Part shown: in pieces, positions 1 to 8,194 of the stretch
How the letters are laid out: every line of letters starts with the position of its first letter
Position numbering within the stretch: position 1 is the first letter of the stretch
DNA from: Mycobacterium syngnathidarum
GTDB taxonomy: Bacteria; Actinomycetota; Actinomycetes; Mycobacteriales; Mycobacteriaceae
NCBI RefSeq assembly: GCF_001942625.1
Contig: NZ_MLCL01000010.1
Coordinates: 1 to 44,562 of the forward strand
Reading direction: 5' to 3'
Length of the DNA stretch: 44,562 nt
Translations under genes and position numbers: made by a program
Notes under the pieces: model-generated
What the model was told of the DNA's origin: nothing
Database searches by the model: none
What the model saw: only the letters and a program-made list of their open reading frames with translations

Positions 1-127
1 CCCCGGGAAAGCCCGCACCACCTGGCGAAACAGGACAATCCACCCACGCCTACACCCGAAAACTACTCCCCAGCAACACAACTCGACATCAGACCAAGCC
101 CACGCCCATTTCCACGCAAAATCCGGG
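1..127. other. C-rich, G-poor left-edge sequence, probable edge of a repeat
   Basis: No gene could be identified here. The plus strand is strongly C- and A-rich and G-poor, unlike the following DNA. One plus-strand frame stays open and stops at 129-131 (TAG), so this may be the 3' end of a multicopy gene such as a DUF222/HNH (13E12-type) protein, but no diagnostic motif is visible. Its length up to the first base of the next gene is 127 nt, the same as the insertion-sequence fragment at the right end, which suggests a repeat edge where an assembly stopped. Confidence 0.3.
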
Positions 128-1066
128 CTAGGCGGCGCAATCGAGTCGGGTGAAGTCACATCCAGGCCCGCAAGGGTGGCCGTTTACGGCGATTCCGTGC
201 CGCTGCAACACTCGAGCGACCTTGCCCGCGGTCTGACACGGCCGGTCAAAGACCTGCCCGTAGGAGAGCCTGACTGTCGAACGGCCGTCGACGGCAGCAT
301 CGAGATCGCGTTCGAAATCGGCATCACGCCTAATCGCGGAATTGTGATGGGCCTGGCCGTCGAGCTCGACGATGAGCTGGTCGCCGTACTCGGCATCGCG
401 GTAGCAGACACCGACGGACGCCGCGGCCCGCTTCTGCCTCGTGGCCCGAGGCAAACCGTGCGGTCGCTCGACGCGAACGAGATAGCCGTGCTCAAGAACC
501 GAGCAGGTGCCGTCGGCGATGTCGACCAACACCGCGCGTAACCACCGGCGACGGCGGACCCGTGCCCGAGAATCGAGCACTTGCAGCAGCCGATGGGCGG
601 TGGTTCGCCGCGATTGGCAGGCGTTGGCCAGGACCGCGATGGCATCGAGTTCGGACGCGGCGCGGCACGCGACGTCGATCGCCGCCTCGTCGTAGCGCAT
701 CCGCGGTGGGCTGACGTTCCACAGCACTTTGTCCTCGAGGTGCGCGACACGGTGAATGCGGACTCCCGTGGGTTCAGCCAGTACTGTTCGGTGTCGCGAG
801 ACCGCGACGTGGACGGGCAACGCGTCGGCTCCCAGCGCCGATTCGAAGCACAGCGCCGCCGGGGCCGCGTAAAGCACTGCAGCCCAGGCGCGTTGCGACG
901 ACGTCAGCGGTCCGGTGTGGTCGACGTACACGCCCACGTGGACTCGGGCCCACTCATTGCGTCTGAGCAGTCGCCGGATCTCGTGCTCGCGCAGGCCCGC
1001 GCCCAAAGCCTGCTGACGCGAGATCACCCCGTCCTGTTGGCGAACCACGTTGCCGACGTCCACCAA
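128..1066 (-). CDS. DUF559/AbiEi-antitoxin-like protein with nuclease-fold C-terminus
   Basis: A 312-residue protein of the mycobacterial family that joins an N-terminal winged-helix segment (about residues 5-50, with ISRQQALGAG) to a C-terminal domain resembling DUF559/Vsr-type endonucleases. The C-terminal signature is VELDGQAHH near residues 233-241 followed by RRDADFERD at 246-254, which is where acidic catalytic residues sit in that fold. Such proteins are often annotated as type IV toxin-antitoxin AbiEi-family antitoxin-domain proteins. No toxin partner (AbiEii) is adjacent, so an antitoxin role is unproven. The longest frame starts at TTG (1066); the GTG one codon downstream (1063) is an equally good start. 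The gene stands alone on the minus strand. Confidence 0.7.
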   Translation of the reverse strand: MVDVGNVVRQQDGVISRQQALGAGLREHEIRRLLRRNEWARVHVGVYVDHTGPLTSSQRAWAAVLYAAPAALCFESALGADALPVHVAVSRHRTVLAEPTGVRIHRVAHLEDKVLWNVSPPRMRYDEAAIDVACRAASELDAIAVLANACQSRRTTAHRLLQVLDSRARVRRRRWLRAVLVDIADGTCSVLEHGYLVRVERPHGLPRATRQKRAAASVGVCYRDAEYGDQLIVELDGQAHHNSAIRRDADFERDLDAAVDGRSTVRLSYGQVFDRPCQTAGKVARVLQRHGIAVNGHPCGPGCDFTRLDCAA

Positions 1067-1144
1067 CTCGATACTCGTGGACAGTCGCGATGGCGGCCAG
1101 AAGCATTTCGAGGACCTGTGGATAACCGGCCGCGCCGAGCCTGG

Positions 1145-1588
1145 CTACGGATTGTCTCCGGCAGGCACAGTTGTCGTCGTCACCGGCGCAGTGGTGGTGG
1201 TTGTGGTCGGCGCGGTCGTCGTGGTCGTGGTCTCGGTTGTCGTCGTGGTCTCGGTGGTAGTGGGGGTCGTCTCCTCAACCGTGGTGGTCGGAACGACCGT
1301 CTCGGTGACGGTGTGGGTTGGGGCCGGGACAACCGGGGCTGACGTCGCGACCGATGTCGTGGTGGTCGATGTAGTGGTGGTGGTTGTCGTCGATGGGGAG
1401 TCCGACGAGAACAGTTGCACCAGGGCGTAGATGACCAACGCTGCGATGACCGCGCCGACGGCGCCCATGCCGATCAGTGCAGCGGGCTTGCGGTACCAGG
1501 GGACTGGCTCGGGAGCGGGCGGTTCGGCGTACTCGCCGTAGCTCGGGGCGTATTCAGTGGGCTCGTCGTCGTCGTAATAGTTCGACAC
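1145..1588 (-). CDS. Thr-rich single-pass membrane protein
   Basis: A 147-residue protein of unknown function. Residues 1-30 are acidic and rich in Tyr and Pro. A single hydrophobic helix spans about residues 36-60 (core GAVGAVIAALVIYALVQLF). The rest is a low-complexity Thr/Val/Pro tail with long Thr runs, probably exposed outside the membrane. No lipobox or cleavable signal is seen. The layout matches its upstream neighbour at 1608-2075, so the two are probably tandem paralogues. Thr-rich tails of this kind in mycobacterial envelope proteins can be O-mannosylated, but that is inference. The 19-nt gap to the neighbour suggests co-transcription. Confidence 0.7.
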   Translation of the reverse strand: MSNYYDDDEPTEYAPSYGEYAEPPAPEPVPWYRKPAALIGMGAVGAVIAALVIYALVQLFSSDSPSTTTTTTTSTTTTSVATSAPVVPAPTHTVTETVVPTTTVEETTPTTTETTTTTETTTTTTAPTTTTTTAPVTTTTVPAGDNP

Positions 1589-1607
1589 TCGCCGATGGTA
1601 GGCGGGT

Positions 1608-2075
1608 TCAGCCGCCCGGCGGTGGATACAGCGTGCGTGTCACGTTGGTGCGCGGCCGGTGGCGCGTCGTGGTCGGGTACTCGCCGTAACCGGCGCTGCT
1701 CGACTCAGTTGTTGTGGTGGTGGTTGTCGTGGTTGTCGACGTGGGCGACGTCTCGGACGTGTCGGACGACGTGGTCGTGGTGGTTTCTGACTCGCCCGGC
1801 AAGCCGAACTCGGTGGTGACCGGGAGGCTGCTGCTGGTTGTCCGGGTCGTGGTGGACTTCGAGGTCTTCATCGAAGTCGACGTGTAGGTCGGCGGGACGA
1901 AATCGATCGGCGCATCTTCGGGCCCGCTCGAGCTGGTCAACGAGATCGCAGCCCACAGGACCAGGCCGATCACGGCGAGGGCGGCCGCGCTGGCCCCTGC
2001 GACTGCCGGCGTCGAGTGATGCCAGGGAGCCTCGGGAGGCTGCCCCTGGTCGTCGTCGTCACCGGTCACGGGCAC
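1608..2075 (-). CDS. Ser/Thr-rich single-pass membrane protein (paralogue of the next gene)
   Basis: A 155-residue protein with an acidic N-terminus (residues 4-15), one transmembrane helix at about 24-46 (core GASAAALAVIGLVLWAAISL) and a C-terminal half dominated by Ser and Thr, including a run of ten or more Thr. It has the same architecture as the protein at 1145-1588. The function is unknown. The frame begins with GTG and a second GTG lies two codons later, so the start is uncertain by a few residues. The repeated Thr codons create a trinucleotide-rich DNA stretch on the plus strand that could be mistaken for a microsatellite. Confidence 0.65.
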   Translation of the reverse strand: MPVTGDDDDQGQPPEAPWHHSTPAVAGASAAALAVIGLVLWAAISLTSSSGPEDAPIDFVPPTYTSTSMKTSKSTTTRTTSSSLPVTTEFGLPGESETTTTTSSDTSETSPTSTTTTTTTTTTESSSAGYGEYPTTTRHRPRTNVTRTLYPPPGG

Positions 2076-2108
2076 CGATACTATGCCCGGCCTTCGAGCG
2101 CGTCTCGA

Positions 2109-3059
2109 TCAGCTCAGTTGACGGACGACTTCACCCGCGAACAGCTCGAGGTGATCCAGATCGGACTGGTCCAGCATCTGCAGGTAAACCCGCTGTACTC
2201 CGGCCTCCAGGAAGGGTCCGAGCTTGTCGACGATCTCGGCCGGTGTGCCGACCAGTGGCGAATTGCTGCGCAGCTCATCGACCTCGCGGTTGATCGCGGC
2301 GGCCCGCCGGGCGATCTGCGGTTCGTCGCGGCCCGCGCACAGCACGAACGCCGCCGAGTAGGTCAGTGAGTCCGCGGCGCGTCCCGCCGAGGTCACCGCG
2401 TCGGCCACCCGCGCGAATTGGGTCTTGAGGGTGTCCAGGGGCACGAACGGGACGTTGAACTCAGCGGCGAACTCGGCCGCCAGCGCCGGTGTGCGCTTGG
2501 CTCCCTGGCCGCCGATGACGATCGGCAGCGTGGCCTGGGAGGGCTTGGGCAGCGCCGGCGAGTCGACGACGGTGTAGTGCTTGCCGGTGAAGTCGAACGT
2601 CTCGCCGACGGGCGCCTTCCACAGGCCGGTGAGGATGCGCAGCTGCTCTTCGAGCCGGTCGAAACGCTCGCCCAGCGGAGGGAACGGGATCGCATACGCC
2701 TGGTGCTCGGCTTCGAACCAGCCGGCACCAAGGCCTAATTCGACACGGCCGCTGCTCATTTCATCGACCTGCGCCACCGAGATGGCCAGCGGGCCCGGAT
2801 GACGGAAGGTCGCGGAGGTGACCATGGTGCCCAAGCGGATCGTCGAGGTTTCGCGGGCGATGCCGGCCAGCGTCACCCAGGAGTCGGTCGGCCCGGGCAG
2901 GCCGTCACCGCTCATCGCCAGGTAGTGGTCCGACCTGAAGAACGCGGAGTAGCCGAGGGCTTCGGTGGCGCGGGCCACTGCGAGTTGGTCGGAGTAGGTA
3001 GCACCTTGCTGGGGTTCGACGAAGACACGGAAATCCACGCCCGCCAGCCTATCGGCCAT
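2109..3059 (-). CDS. LLM-class F420-dependent oxidoreductase
   Basis: A 316-residue TIM-barrel oxidoreductase of the bacterial luciferase-like monooxygenase (LLM) superfamily. Family features visible are FFRSDHY in the first third, the strand pair RLGTMVTSATFRHPG, the segment SSGRVELGLGAGWFEAEH and the late motif PIVIGGQGAKRTPALAAEFA. Mycobacterial members of this class usually bind the deazaflavin F420 and not FMN. The length fits the TIGR03560-like group. The substrate cannot be deduced. The next minus-strand gene upstream, at 3112, is a DinB-like protein about 50 nt away, so the two may be co-transcribed. Confidence 0.85.
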   Translation of the reverse strand: MADRLAGVDFRVFVEPQQGATYSDQLAVARATEALGYSAFFRSDHYLAMSGDGLPGPTDSWVTLAGIARETSTIRLGTMVTSATFRHPGPLAISVAQVDEMSSGRVELGLGAGWFEAEHQAYAIPFPPLGERFDRLEEQLRILTGLWKAPVGETFDFTGKHYTVVDSPALPKPSQATLPIVIGGQGAKRTPALAAEFAAEFNVPFVPLDTLKTQFARVADAVTSAGRAADSLTYSAAFVLCAGRDEPQIARRAAAINREVDELRSNSPLVGTPAEIVDKLGPFLEAGVQRVYLQMLDQSDLDHLELFAGEVVRQLS

Positions 3060-3111
3060 CTCGAGTGGACGAGCAATTCCATGAGTGTGCCTGCCGGTAC
3101 CACCCGGTGCG

Positions 3112-3735
3112 TTAGAGCCCGCGCTTGGCGCCGCGAAGCTTCGCGATCGCGTCGTCGTCGCCGCTGAAGGTCACCCGGGCCGGCTCTCGGCCGGCGGCGA
3201 ACAGAAGCAACTCGCCCGGCTCTCCGGTGACCGTCACCCCGGGTCCGGTGCCGACGGTCGCCAATGTCTTGCCCGCCGGTGTCGTCAATGCCACCCGGAC
3301 CGGGGACTTACCCATCGCCATCTTGGCCATCGTGGCGATCCCGCGGGACAGCGCAGACACCGTCGCATCGTCGAGATCTCTTGGTTCCCAGCCAGGTTGG
3401 GCCCGGCGTACATCTTCGTTGTGGATGAACATCTCGTTGACGTTGACCAGCGGGTCCAGCAGCTTGAACGGCGAATACAGCGGCGGGCCCGCGGCGATCT
3501 GATCGATGAGGGCGTCCCACTCGGTGCTTTCGGTGATCTTCTGCTGCACGCGCTCGGTGTAGCCGGCGAGCTGGGGCACCAGGATGCCGGGGGCGGCGTC
3601 GAGGCGACGCTCACGCACCACCAGGTGGGCGGCCAGGTCTCGGGCAGTCCAACCCTCACATAGGGTCGGGGCATCAGGACCCGCGGCCCGCATGGACTCG
3701 ACCAGGGCGGCGCGTTCTTGCCGAGCGACAGTCAT
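3112..3735 (-). CDS. TIGR03085-family metal-binding / maleylpyruvate isomerase-like protein
   Basis: A 207-residue protein of the DinB-like four-helix family that includes mycothiol-dependent maleylpyruvate isomerases; it matches the TIGR03085 subgroup. The N-terminal segment CEGWTARDLAAHLVVRERR (residues 26-44) carries the first expected metal ligand, His37. The helix MFIHNEDVRRAQ (about 102-113) carries His105 and acidic residues and completes the typical three-His/acid metal site. Mycothiol is the actinobacterial thiol, so a mycothiol-dependent transferase role is plausible but the substrate is unknown. The start ATG at 3735 leads directly into the conserved MTVARQERAAL helix. Confidence 0.8.
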   Translation of the reverse strand: MTVARQERAALVESMRAAGPDAPTLCEGWTARDLAAHLVVRERRLDAAPGILVPQLAGYTERVQQKITESTEWDALIDQIAAGPPLYSPFKLLDPLVNVNEMFIHNEDVRRAQPGWEPRDLDDATVSALSRGIATMAKMAMGKSPVRVALTTPAGKTLATVGTGPGVTVTGEPGELLLFAAGREPARVTFSGDDDAIAKLRGAKRGL

Positions 3736-3745
3736 GCCGCCAACT

Positions 3746-4312
3746 CTAGAAGGTTTTCACTCCTTCGACAGCGATGAGCATGCCGTGACCGCTGGCGTCA
3801 TTGCTGATCCGGGTGCCGTCCTCACTCGCATCGATGGTCCAACCCACTGCGCTGTACTTGCGATAGTCGAGGGTGACCACTGGAATGTCGCCCAGGTTGC
3901 CCACGACCCACTTGATCTGGCCGTCCGGGGTGAGCCTGACTCCGTTCGCCTGCTCCCCGTCGATCACCGGTGCGTCGGTGAAATCGGATTCGCAGCCGAC
4001 GTCCTGCTTGGAGAGTTGGCAACGGGTCTTGCCGGATTTCGTCTCGATGAAAACGTATCCGTTCTCCGGCTCCAGTGGGGTGGCGCCGGCCGGCGCGTGG
4101 GAGGTGCTCGGTGGCGCCGAGGCCGTCGTGCTGGGCGAGGGTGCTGGGCTCGACCGGGTAGGCCGTGCGGTCGGGAAGCTGGGCTCGGTCGGCGATTGCG
4201 GGCTGGTGGCCGGCGTGCCGTCGATGCTCGACTGGCAGCCGGACAGCAGCGCACCCACAGCCAGCAGGCTGCCCACCGATCGCCAGGCCTTCACCGGGCC
4301 AAGGCTACGCAT
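3746..4312 (-). CDS. Putative lipoprotein, LpqJ-like
   Basis: A 188-residue exported lipoprotein. The N-terminus carries basic residues, a hydrophobic stretch and the lipobox LLSGC with the lipidated cysteine at residue 26. A Pro/Ser/Thr-rich linker follows (about residues 28-75), then a folded domain with three Cys residues (in TRCQLS, DVGCES and nearby) that could form a disulfide. Length and layout recall the mycobacterial lipoprotein LpqJ, which lies a few genes from dnaK in M. tuberculosis; this is a resemblance from memory, not a search result. The function is unknown. It ends 10 nt upstream of the DinB-like gene. Confidence 0.75.
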   Translation of the reverse strand: MRSLGPVKAWRSVGSLLAVGALLSGCQSSIDGTPATSPQSPTEPSFPTARPTRSSPAPSPSTTASAPPSTSHAPAGATPLEPENGYVFIETKSGKTRCQLSKQDVGCESDFTDAPVIDGEQANGVRLTPDGQIKWVVGNLGDIPVVTLDYRKYSAVGWTIDASEDGTRISNDASGHGMLIAVEGVKTF

Positions 4313-4370
4313 CGCGGGTGATCACGATGGGTTATGACGCGCCGAGAAGCGCAGCCTGCCCGATGCCCGG

Positions 4371-4967
4371 TCAGACGAGGAACGGGTTGTGCTCAGGCAG
4401 CGGTTTGATCAGCGGATCGAGCAGCTTCGCCGACTGCTCGACGGTGAGGACGTCAGCCGGGTCGAGCTGGATGAACTCCCGCGCGCTTTCGTCGTACTCC
4501 CAGACGTCCTCACCGACCAGCAGGCCGTTGTCGTAGGGCCAGATCATGTGCTCGGCGGTCTTCACCAGATAGGTGGCCTCGGGATCAGCGGCCATGCCCT
4601 CGGCGGCAAGGATGACGCCCGGAGTCTGCTGATAGATATACGACGTCGACACGATCATGTCATCGCTGATGGCCAGCTTCTCGTCATCGGCGTAGAAGAT
4701 GCACTGGGCGGTGTCCTTCCAGGCGTGGTAGAGCCCCTTGACCGCCTCGGTGCCTTCCACGGTGACGGTCTTGCCGAGCATGTTGAAGTGGTAGACCGGT
4801 TTTTCGACGGTCATGTCCGGGGCGAAGATCTCCTCGTAGCGGCCGGCCATTTCCAGGTAGCGGTGCCGGTTGTAGGCGTGCAGCATGTAGAGGTGGCGGG
4901 GGTTGTCCGTCGTCTCGATCAAGCGCTCCACGGCTCGGTTGGTCTGGGTGATGTCGTAGCGGCTCAT
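4371..4967 (-). CDS. NTF2/SnoaL-like protein, last gene of the acyltransferase operon
   Basis: A 198-residue protein with the alpha+beta cone character of the NTF2/SnoaL-like superfamily. It has an N-terminal helix pair (AVERLIETTDNPRHLYML), a pocket region with Tyr/His (EKPVYHFNMLGKTVTVEG) and a final strand region (MIWPYDNGLLVGEDVWEY). Such folds serve as small dehydratases, isomerases or binding proteins. The frame stays open far upstream into the ligase gene, but the ATG at 4967 is preceded by AAAGGA at good spacing and begins the conserved MSRYDITQTNR segment. It lies 14 nt after the acyl-CoA ligase stop, so it belongs to that operon and may act on the same lipid substrate. Confidence 0.75.
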   Translation of the reverse strand: MSRYDITQTNRAVERLIETTDNPRHLYMLHAYNRHRYLEMAGRYEEIFAPDMTVEKPVYHFNMLGKTVTVEGTEAVKGLYHAWKDTAQCIFYADDEKLAISDDMIVSTSYIYQQTPGVILAAEGMAADPEATYLVKTAEHMIWPYDNGLLVGEDVWEYDESAREFIQLDPADVLTVEQSAKLLDPLIKPLPEHNPFLV

Positions 4968-4981
4968 TTGTTGGTTTCCTT

Positions 4982-6586
4982 TCAGGCTGTGAGAAACATG
5001 GTTCGGAGTTCGGATTTCTTGAATTTGCCTGTGGCAGTGCAGGGAAGCGCTTCGACGAATTCGAATCGATCCGGCAGCTGCCACTTGGCGAAGTCCTGCG
5101 CGAGGTGGTCGCGCAGGGCCTGGGCGGAGGTGTGACCACCGTCGTGAAGCACCACCACGGCCAGCGGGCGCTCGCCCCAGCGCTCGTCGGGCACGGCGAT
5201 CACGGCGGCCTGCGCGACGGCCGGATGCGACATCAGCTGGTTCTCCAGATCCACCGAGGAGATCCACTCGCCGCCGGACTTCACCAAATCCTTTGAGCGG
5301 TCGCAGATCCGGATGCTGCCATGCGGATCGATGCGCACCACGTCGCCGGTCCGGAACCAGCCGTCGGCGGTGAAGCTTTCCGCCCCGCGGCCACTGTGAT
5401 AGCTGCCCGCCACCCAGGGTCCGCGCACTTCGAGCTCGCCCATGGCGGCGTCGTCCCACGCGATGAGATCGCCGTTCTCGTCACGACCCCGGATGTCGAA
5501 GAACGGGCTGGCGAGGCCCTGCCGCATGCGGTAGTCGTACTGCTCGTCCCGCTCACCCGCGTCGAGGTGCGCCGGCGCGCGGCACACCGCGCCCAAGGGA
5601 GCGGTTTCGGTCATTCCCCAGGCCTGCACGACGGTCAGTCCGTGACGGTCGAATCCTTCGAACATCGACCGCGGCACCGCCGCGCCCCCGACGATCAGCC
5701 GGTCCAGCTCGGACAAGTCCCACTTGCTCGGGTCGGCATCGAGCGCGGCGAGCATGCCCATCCACACCGTCGGGACACCGGCGGTCATGGTGACCCGCTC
5801 GCGGGCACACAAGTCGAGGACACTTTCCGGGTCCAGGCGCGGGCCAGGCAGGACCAGACGTGCGCCGGCCAGGGCGGCGGCGTAGGGCAGGCCCCACGCG
5901 TTGGCGTGAAACATGGGGACGACGGGAAGGACTGTGTCCCTGGAGGATACGGAGAGCTGGTCGGGCAGGGCCGCGACCAGTGAGTGCAGGGTCAGCGCTC
6001 GGTGCGAGTACACGACTCCTTTGGGACGGCCGGTGGTGCCCGAGGTGTAACACATCGCGGCGGCGCGCTGTTCGTCGAGCGCGGGCCAGACCATTGGTTC
6101 GGTGCCGGCGATCAGAGTTTCGTAATCGAGTGTTCCCTCGGGGACGGCCCCATCATGGGTCACCACGATGACATGCCGGAAGTCGTGCCCGGCGCGGAAG
6201 GCGTCGAAAATGTCCAGCAGGGACTCGTCGACGATGATCACCTGGTCGTCGGCGTCGCCGACGATGAACGCCAGCTCGTCGGGGAACAACCGGGGGTTGA
6301 GGGTGTGGATGACCGCGCCCATCGCGGGCACCGCAAAGTACGCCTCCAGGTGTTCGCTCTGGTTCCACAACAGCGTTGCCACCGGATCGCCCTCGCGGAC
6401 ACCCAAGGCGCTCAACGCATTCGCAAGGCGTCGGGCGCGGGCCGCGCATTCGCCGAAGGTGGTGCGCGTGACCGCACCGGAAGGGCGGCGCGACACGACG
6501 TCCGTGCCGCTGTGGAATCGTTCGGCGCGCTCGACGATGCTGGTGAGGGTGAGCGGGTAGTCGTCCATGCTGTTGCTGCCCAACAT
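4982..6586 (-). CDS. Fatty-acyl-CoA ligase (FadD-type, AMP-binding)
   Basis: A 534-residue ANL-superfamily enzyme that should activate a carboxylic acid through an acyl-adenylate to the CoA thioester. Seen motifs are the phosphate-binding loop YTSGTTGRPKGV (about residue 180), the WGMTETAPLG adenine-pocket motif, GWFRTGDVVRID (about 405), the hinge DRSKDLVKSGGEWISS and the C-terminal catalytic lysine region CTATGKFKKSELR (about 524). The start is ambiguous: ATG at 6586, or GTG at 6598 whose GTGA overlaps the stop of the upstream acyltransferase, or ATG at 6568. Either way the genes are translationally close, so the product probably feeds acyl-CoA to the WS/DGAT enzyme. Confidence 0.88.
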   Translation of the reverse strand: MLGSNSMDDYPLTLTSIVERAERFHSGTDVVSRRPSGAVTRTTFGECAARARRLANALSALGVREGDPVATLLWNQSEHLEAYFAVPAMGAVIHTLNPRLFPDELAFIVGDADDQVIIVDESLLDIFDAFRAGHDFRHVIVVTHDGAVPEGTLDYETLIAGTEPMVWPALDEQRAAAMCYTSGTTGRPKGVVYSHRALTLHSLVAALPDQLSVSSRDTVLPVVPMFHANAWGLPYAAALAGARLVLPGPRLDPESVLDLCARERVTMTAGVPTVWMGMLAALDADPSKWDLSELDRLIVGGAAVPRSMFEGFDRHGLTVVQAWGMTETAPLGAVCRAPAHLDAGERDEQYDYRMRQGLASPFFDIRGRDENGDLIAWDDAAMGELEVRGPWVAGSYHSGRGAESFTADGWFRTGDVVRIDPHGSIRICDRSKDLVKSGGEWISSVDLENQLMSHPAVAQAAVIAVPDERWGERPLAVVVLHDGGHTSAQALRDHLAQDFAKWQLPDRFEFVEALPCTATGKFKKSELRTMFLTA

Positions 6587-6594
6587 GTTTCCGG

Positions 6595-8079
6595 TCACGA
6601 CTTCGCCTTCTTCGGGCTCGTGTCTTCGGTGGCGTTGCGCAGCTCTGCCAGACCGTCGCCGAGTGCGGCCAGGATCGGCCACGGATCATCGACCAACTCC
6701 CGGTCGACGACGATCCCGAACTCGAGCGAATCCTGGTAGCTCATCACGGTGATGTTGATGCCGATCCCGTCGAGCACTCCCGAGACCGGGAACTGGGCAC
6801 GTTGTCTTGCGCCACCGAGATACAGGGGCGTCGACGGCCCAGGGACGTTCGAGATCATCGCGTTCGCCGGCTGATTGAGCCCGCGCACCCCGGCCAGGCG
6901 CGACAGGGATCGGGCGGCCTGGGCGAACAGGGCAGGCGGGATGAAGTGATTGGCGTCCTGCAACAGCGAGGCCGGCAGCGCGCGCTGTCGCTCCTTGGCG
7001 GCGTTCATCGCCTCGTTGATCCGGCGCACGCGCTCGACGGGATCGGGCTCATCGGTGGGCAGCTGGGTGAGCATCACCGAGACCCGGTTGCCGAAGGTGC
7101 CCTGTTGCTCGGGGGTTCGCACCGACATGGGGATGAAGCTCGCGAGGGGTTCTGCGGGAAGCTCGCCCTGCTTGTCGAGCCAGGACCGCAGACCCGACGC
7201 ACAGATCGCCAGGACGACGTCGTTGACCGTGCAGCCGAGCGCGTTCTTGATCGCCTTGACCTCGGCCAACGGCATCGAGCCGAAAGCGACGCGGCGGTGC
7301 GGCGATACGCGGGCCTGGAACCGGGTCCGGGGAGCGGTGACGTCGCTGCCCCGCAGTGCGGCCACGGGGCTGCCGGCTTTCACGGCTCGCTTGACCAGCC
7401 GGCTGCTGCGCGCGATCGCCTTTACTCCGGGGAGATGCCGGATGGTCGGAACATCGTCGAGGTGGGGCAGCGCGGTCGGCCCGGCACGCAGAACCCGCAG
7501 TGGCTGGCCGGCCAGCCCGACCAGACCGCGGCCCAGCATCTCCACTTCGGACGGATACTTCTCGGCGACGATCGTGGGTGCAGCTTCGCGCTCACGTCCG
7601 GTGGTGTCGTCGAGCAGGATGCTCATCACCTCGGCACCGGACACTCCGTCGACCGCGGCGTGGTGCATCTTCGTCAGCACCGCGACCCCGCCGTCTTCGA
7701 GTCCGTGGATGACGTACACCTCCCAGAGCGGACGGGCCCGGTCGAGCTGGCGGCCGATGATCCGGGCCACCTGCTCGGCCAGCTGTCGCTCGTCGCCCGG
7801 TGTGGGCAGGGCCAGCTCGCGGACGTGGTACTCGATGTCGAAGGAGCCGTCGTCGACCCAGTACGGGTAGTCGAGGGAGAAGGGCACCTGGGCGAGCCGC
7901 CAGCGGAAGGTGGGCAGCAGGTGCAGGCGTTCGCTGATGACCCCGCGAACGAGGGCGGCGTCGAGCGGCTCGCCCGATGCGGTGTGGGAGTCGTAGATGC
8001 CGAGAACACTGACGTGCCCTTGGACACGGTCGTTTTCCATGGCCAGGAACTGCGCGTCGAGGCTGGTCAGTTGTCGCAT
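6595..8079 (-). CDS. WS/DGAT-type wax ester synthase / diacylglycerol acyltransferase
   Basis: A 494-residue enzyme of the mycobacterial WS/DGAT (Tgs) family, which transfers acyl groups from acyl-CoA to diacylglycerol or fatty alcohols to make storage lipid. The catalytic motif HHAAVDG is at about residues 137-143. Other family segments are the N-terminal LTSLDAQFLAMEN, the PLWEVYVI strand, NDVVLAICASGLR and the late NVPGPSTPLYLGGA. I chose ATG 8079, which gives the usual N-terminus; an in-frame ATG at 8109 would add ten residues. It is the first gene of a three-gene operon with the acyl-CoA ligase and NTF2-like gene. The divergent regulator at 8195 is the obvious candidate controller. Confidence 0.9.
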   Translation of the reverse strand: MRQLTSLDAQFLAMENDRVQGHVSVLGIYDSHTASGEPLDAALVRGVISERLHLLPTFRWRLAQVPFSLDYPYWVDDGSFDIEYHVRELALPTPGDERQLAEQVARIIGRQLDRARPLWEVYVIHGLEDGGVAVLTKMHHAAVDGVSGAEVMSILLDDTTGREREAAPTIVAEKYPSEVEMLGRGLVGLAGQPLRVLRAGPTALPHLDDVPTIRHLPGVKAIARSSRLVKRAVKAGSPVAALRGSDVTAPRTRFQARVSPHRRVAFGSMPLAEVKAIKNALGCTVNDVVLAICASGLRSWLDKQGELPAEPLASFIPMSVRTPEQQGTFGNRVSVMLTQLPTDEPDPVERVRRINEAMNAAKERQRALPASLLQDANHFIPPALFAQAARSLSRLAGVRGLNQPANAMISNVPGPSTPLYLGGARQRAQFPVSGVLDGIGINITVMSYQDSLEFGIVVDRELVDDPWPILAALGDGLAELRNATEDTSPKKAKS

Positions 8080-8194
8080 GTGAAGATCGTCCGTCGGACG
8101 GGTCGGCATTCTCTTGTCTGCCTGCGCCAACGCCGCGCCTGGTGGTTGTCCAATTTGCCCACCGCCGGGCGGGAGCGGCGCTACGGTGCAGGGC

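Noticed and set aside
1145..2075. Possible microsatellite or CRISPR-like repeat
   Set aside because: The repeats are Thr codons inside two open frames with no regular spacers.
4968..5459. Extended N-terminus joining the NTF2-like gene to the ligase region
   Set aside because: The in-frame upstream part reads inside the ligase gene; a good ribosome-binding site and conserved start at 4967 define the gene.
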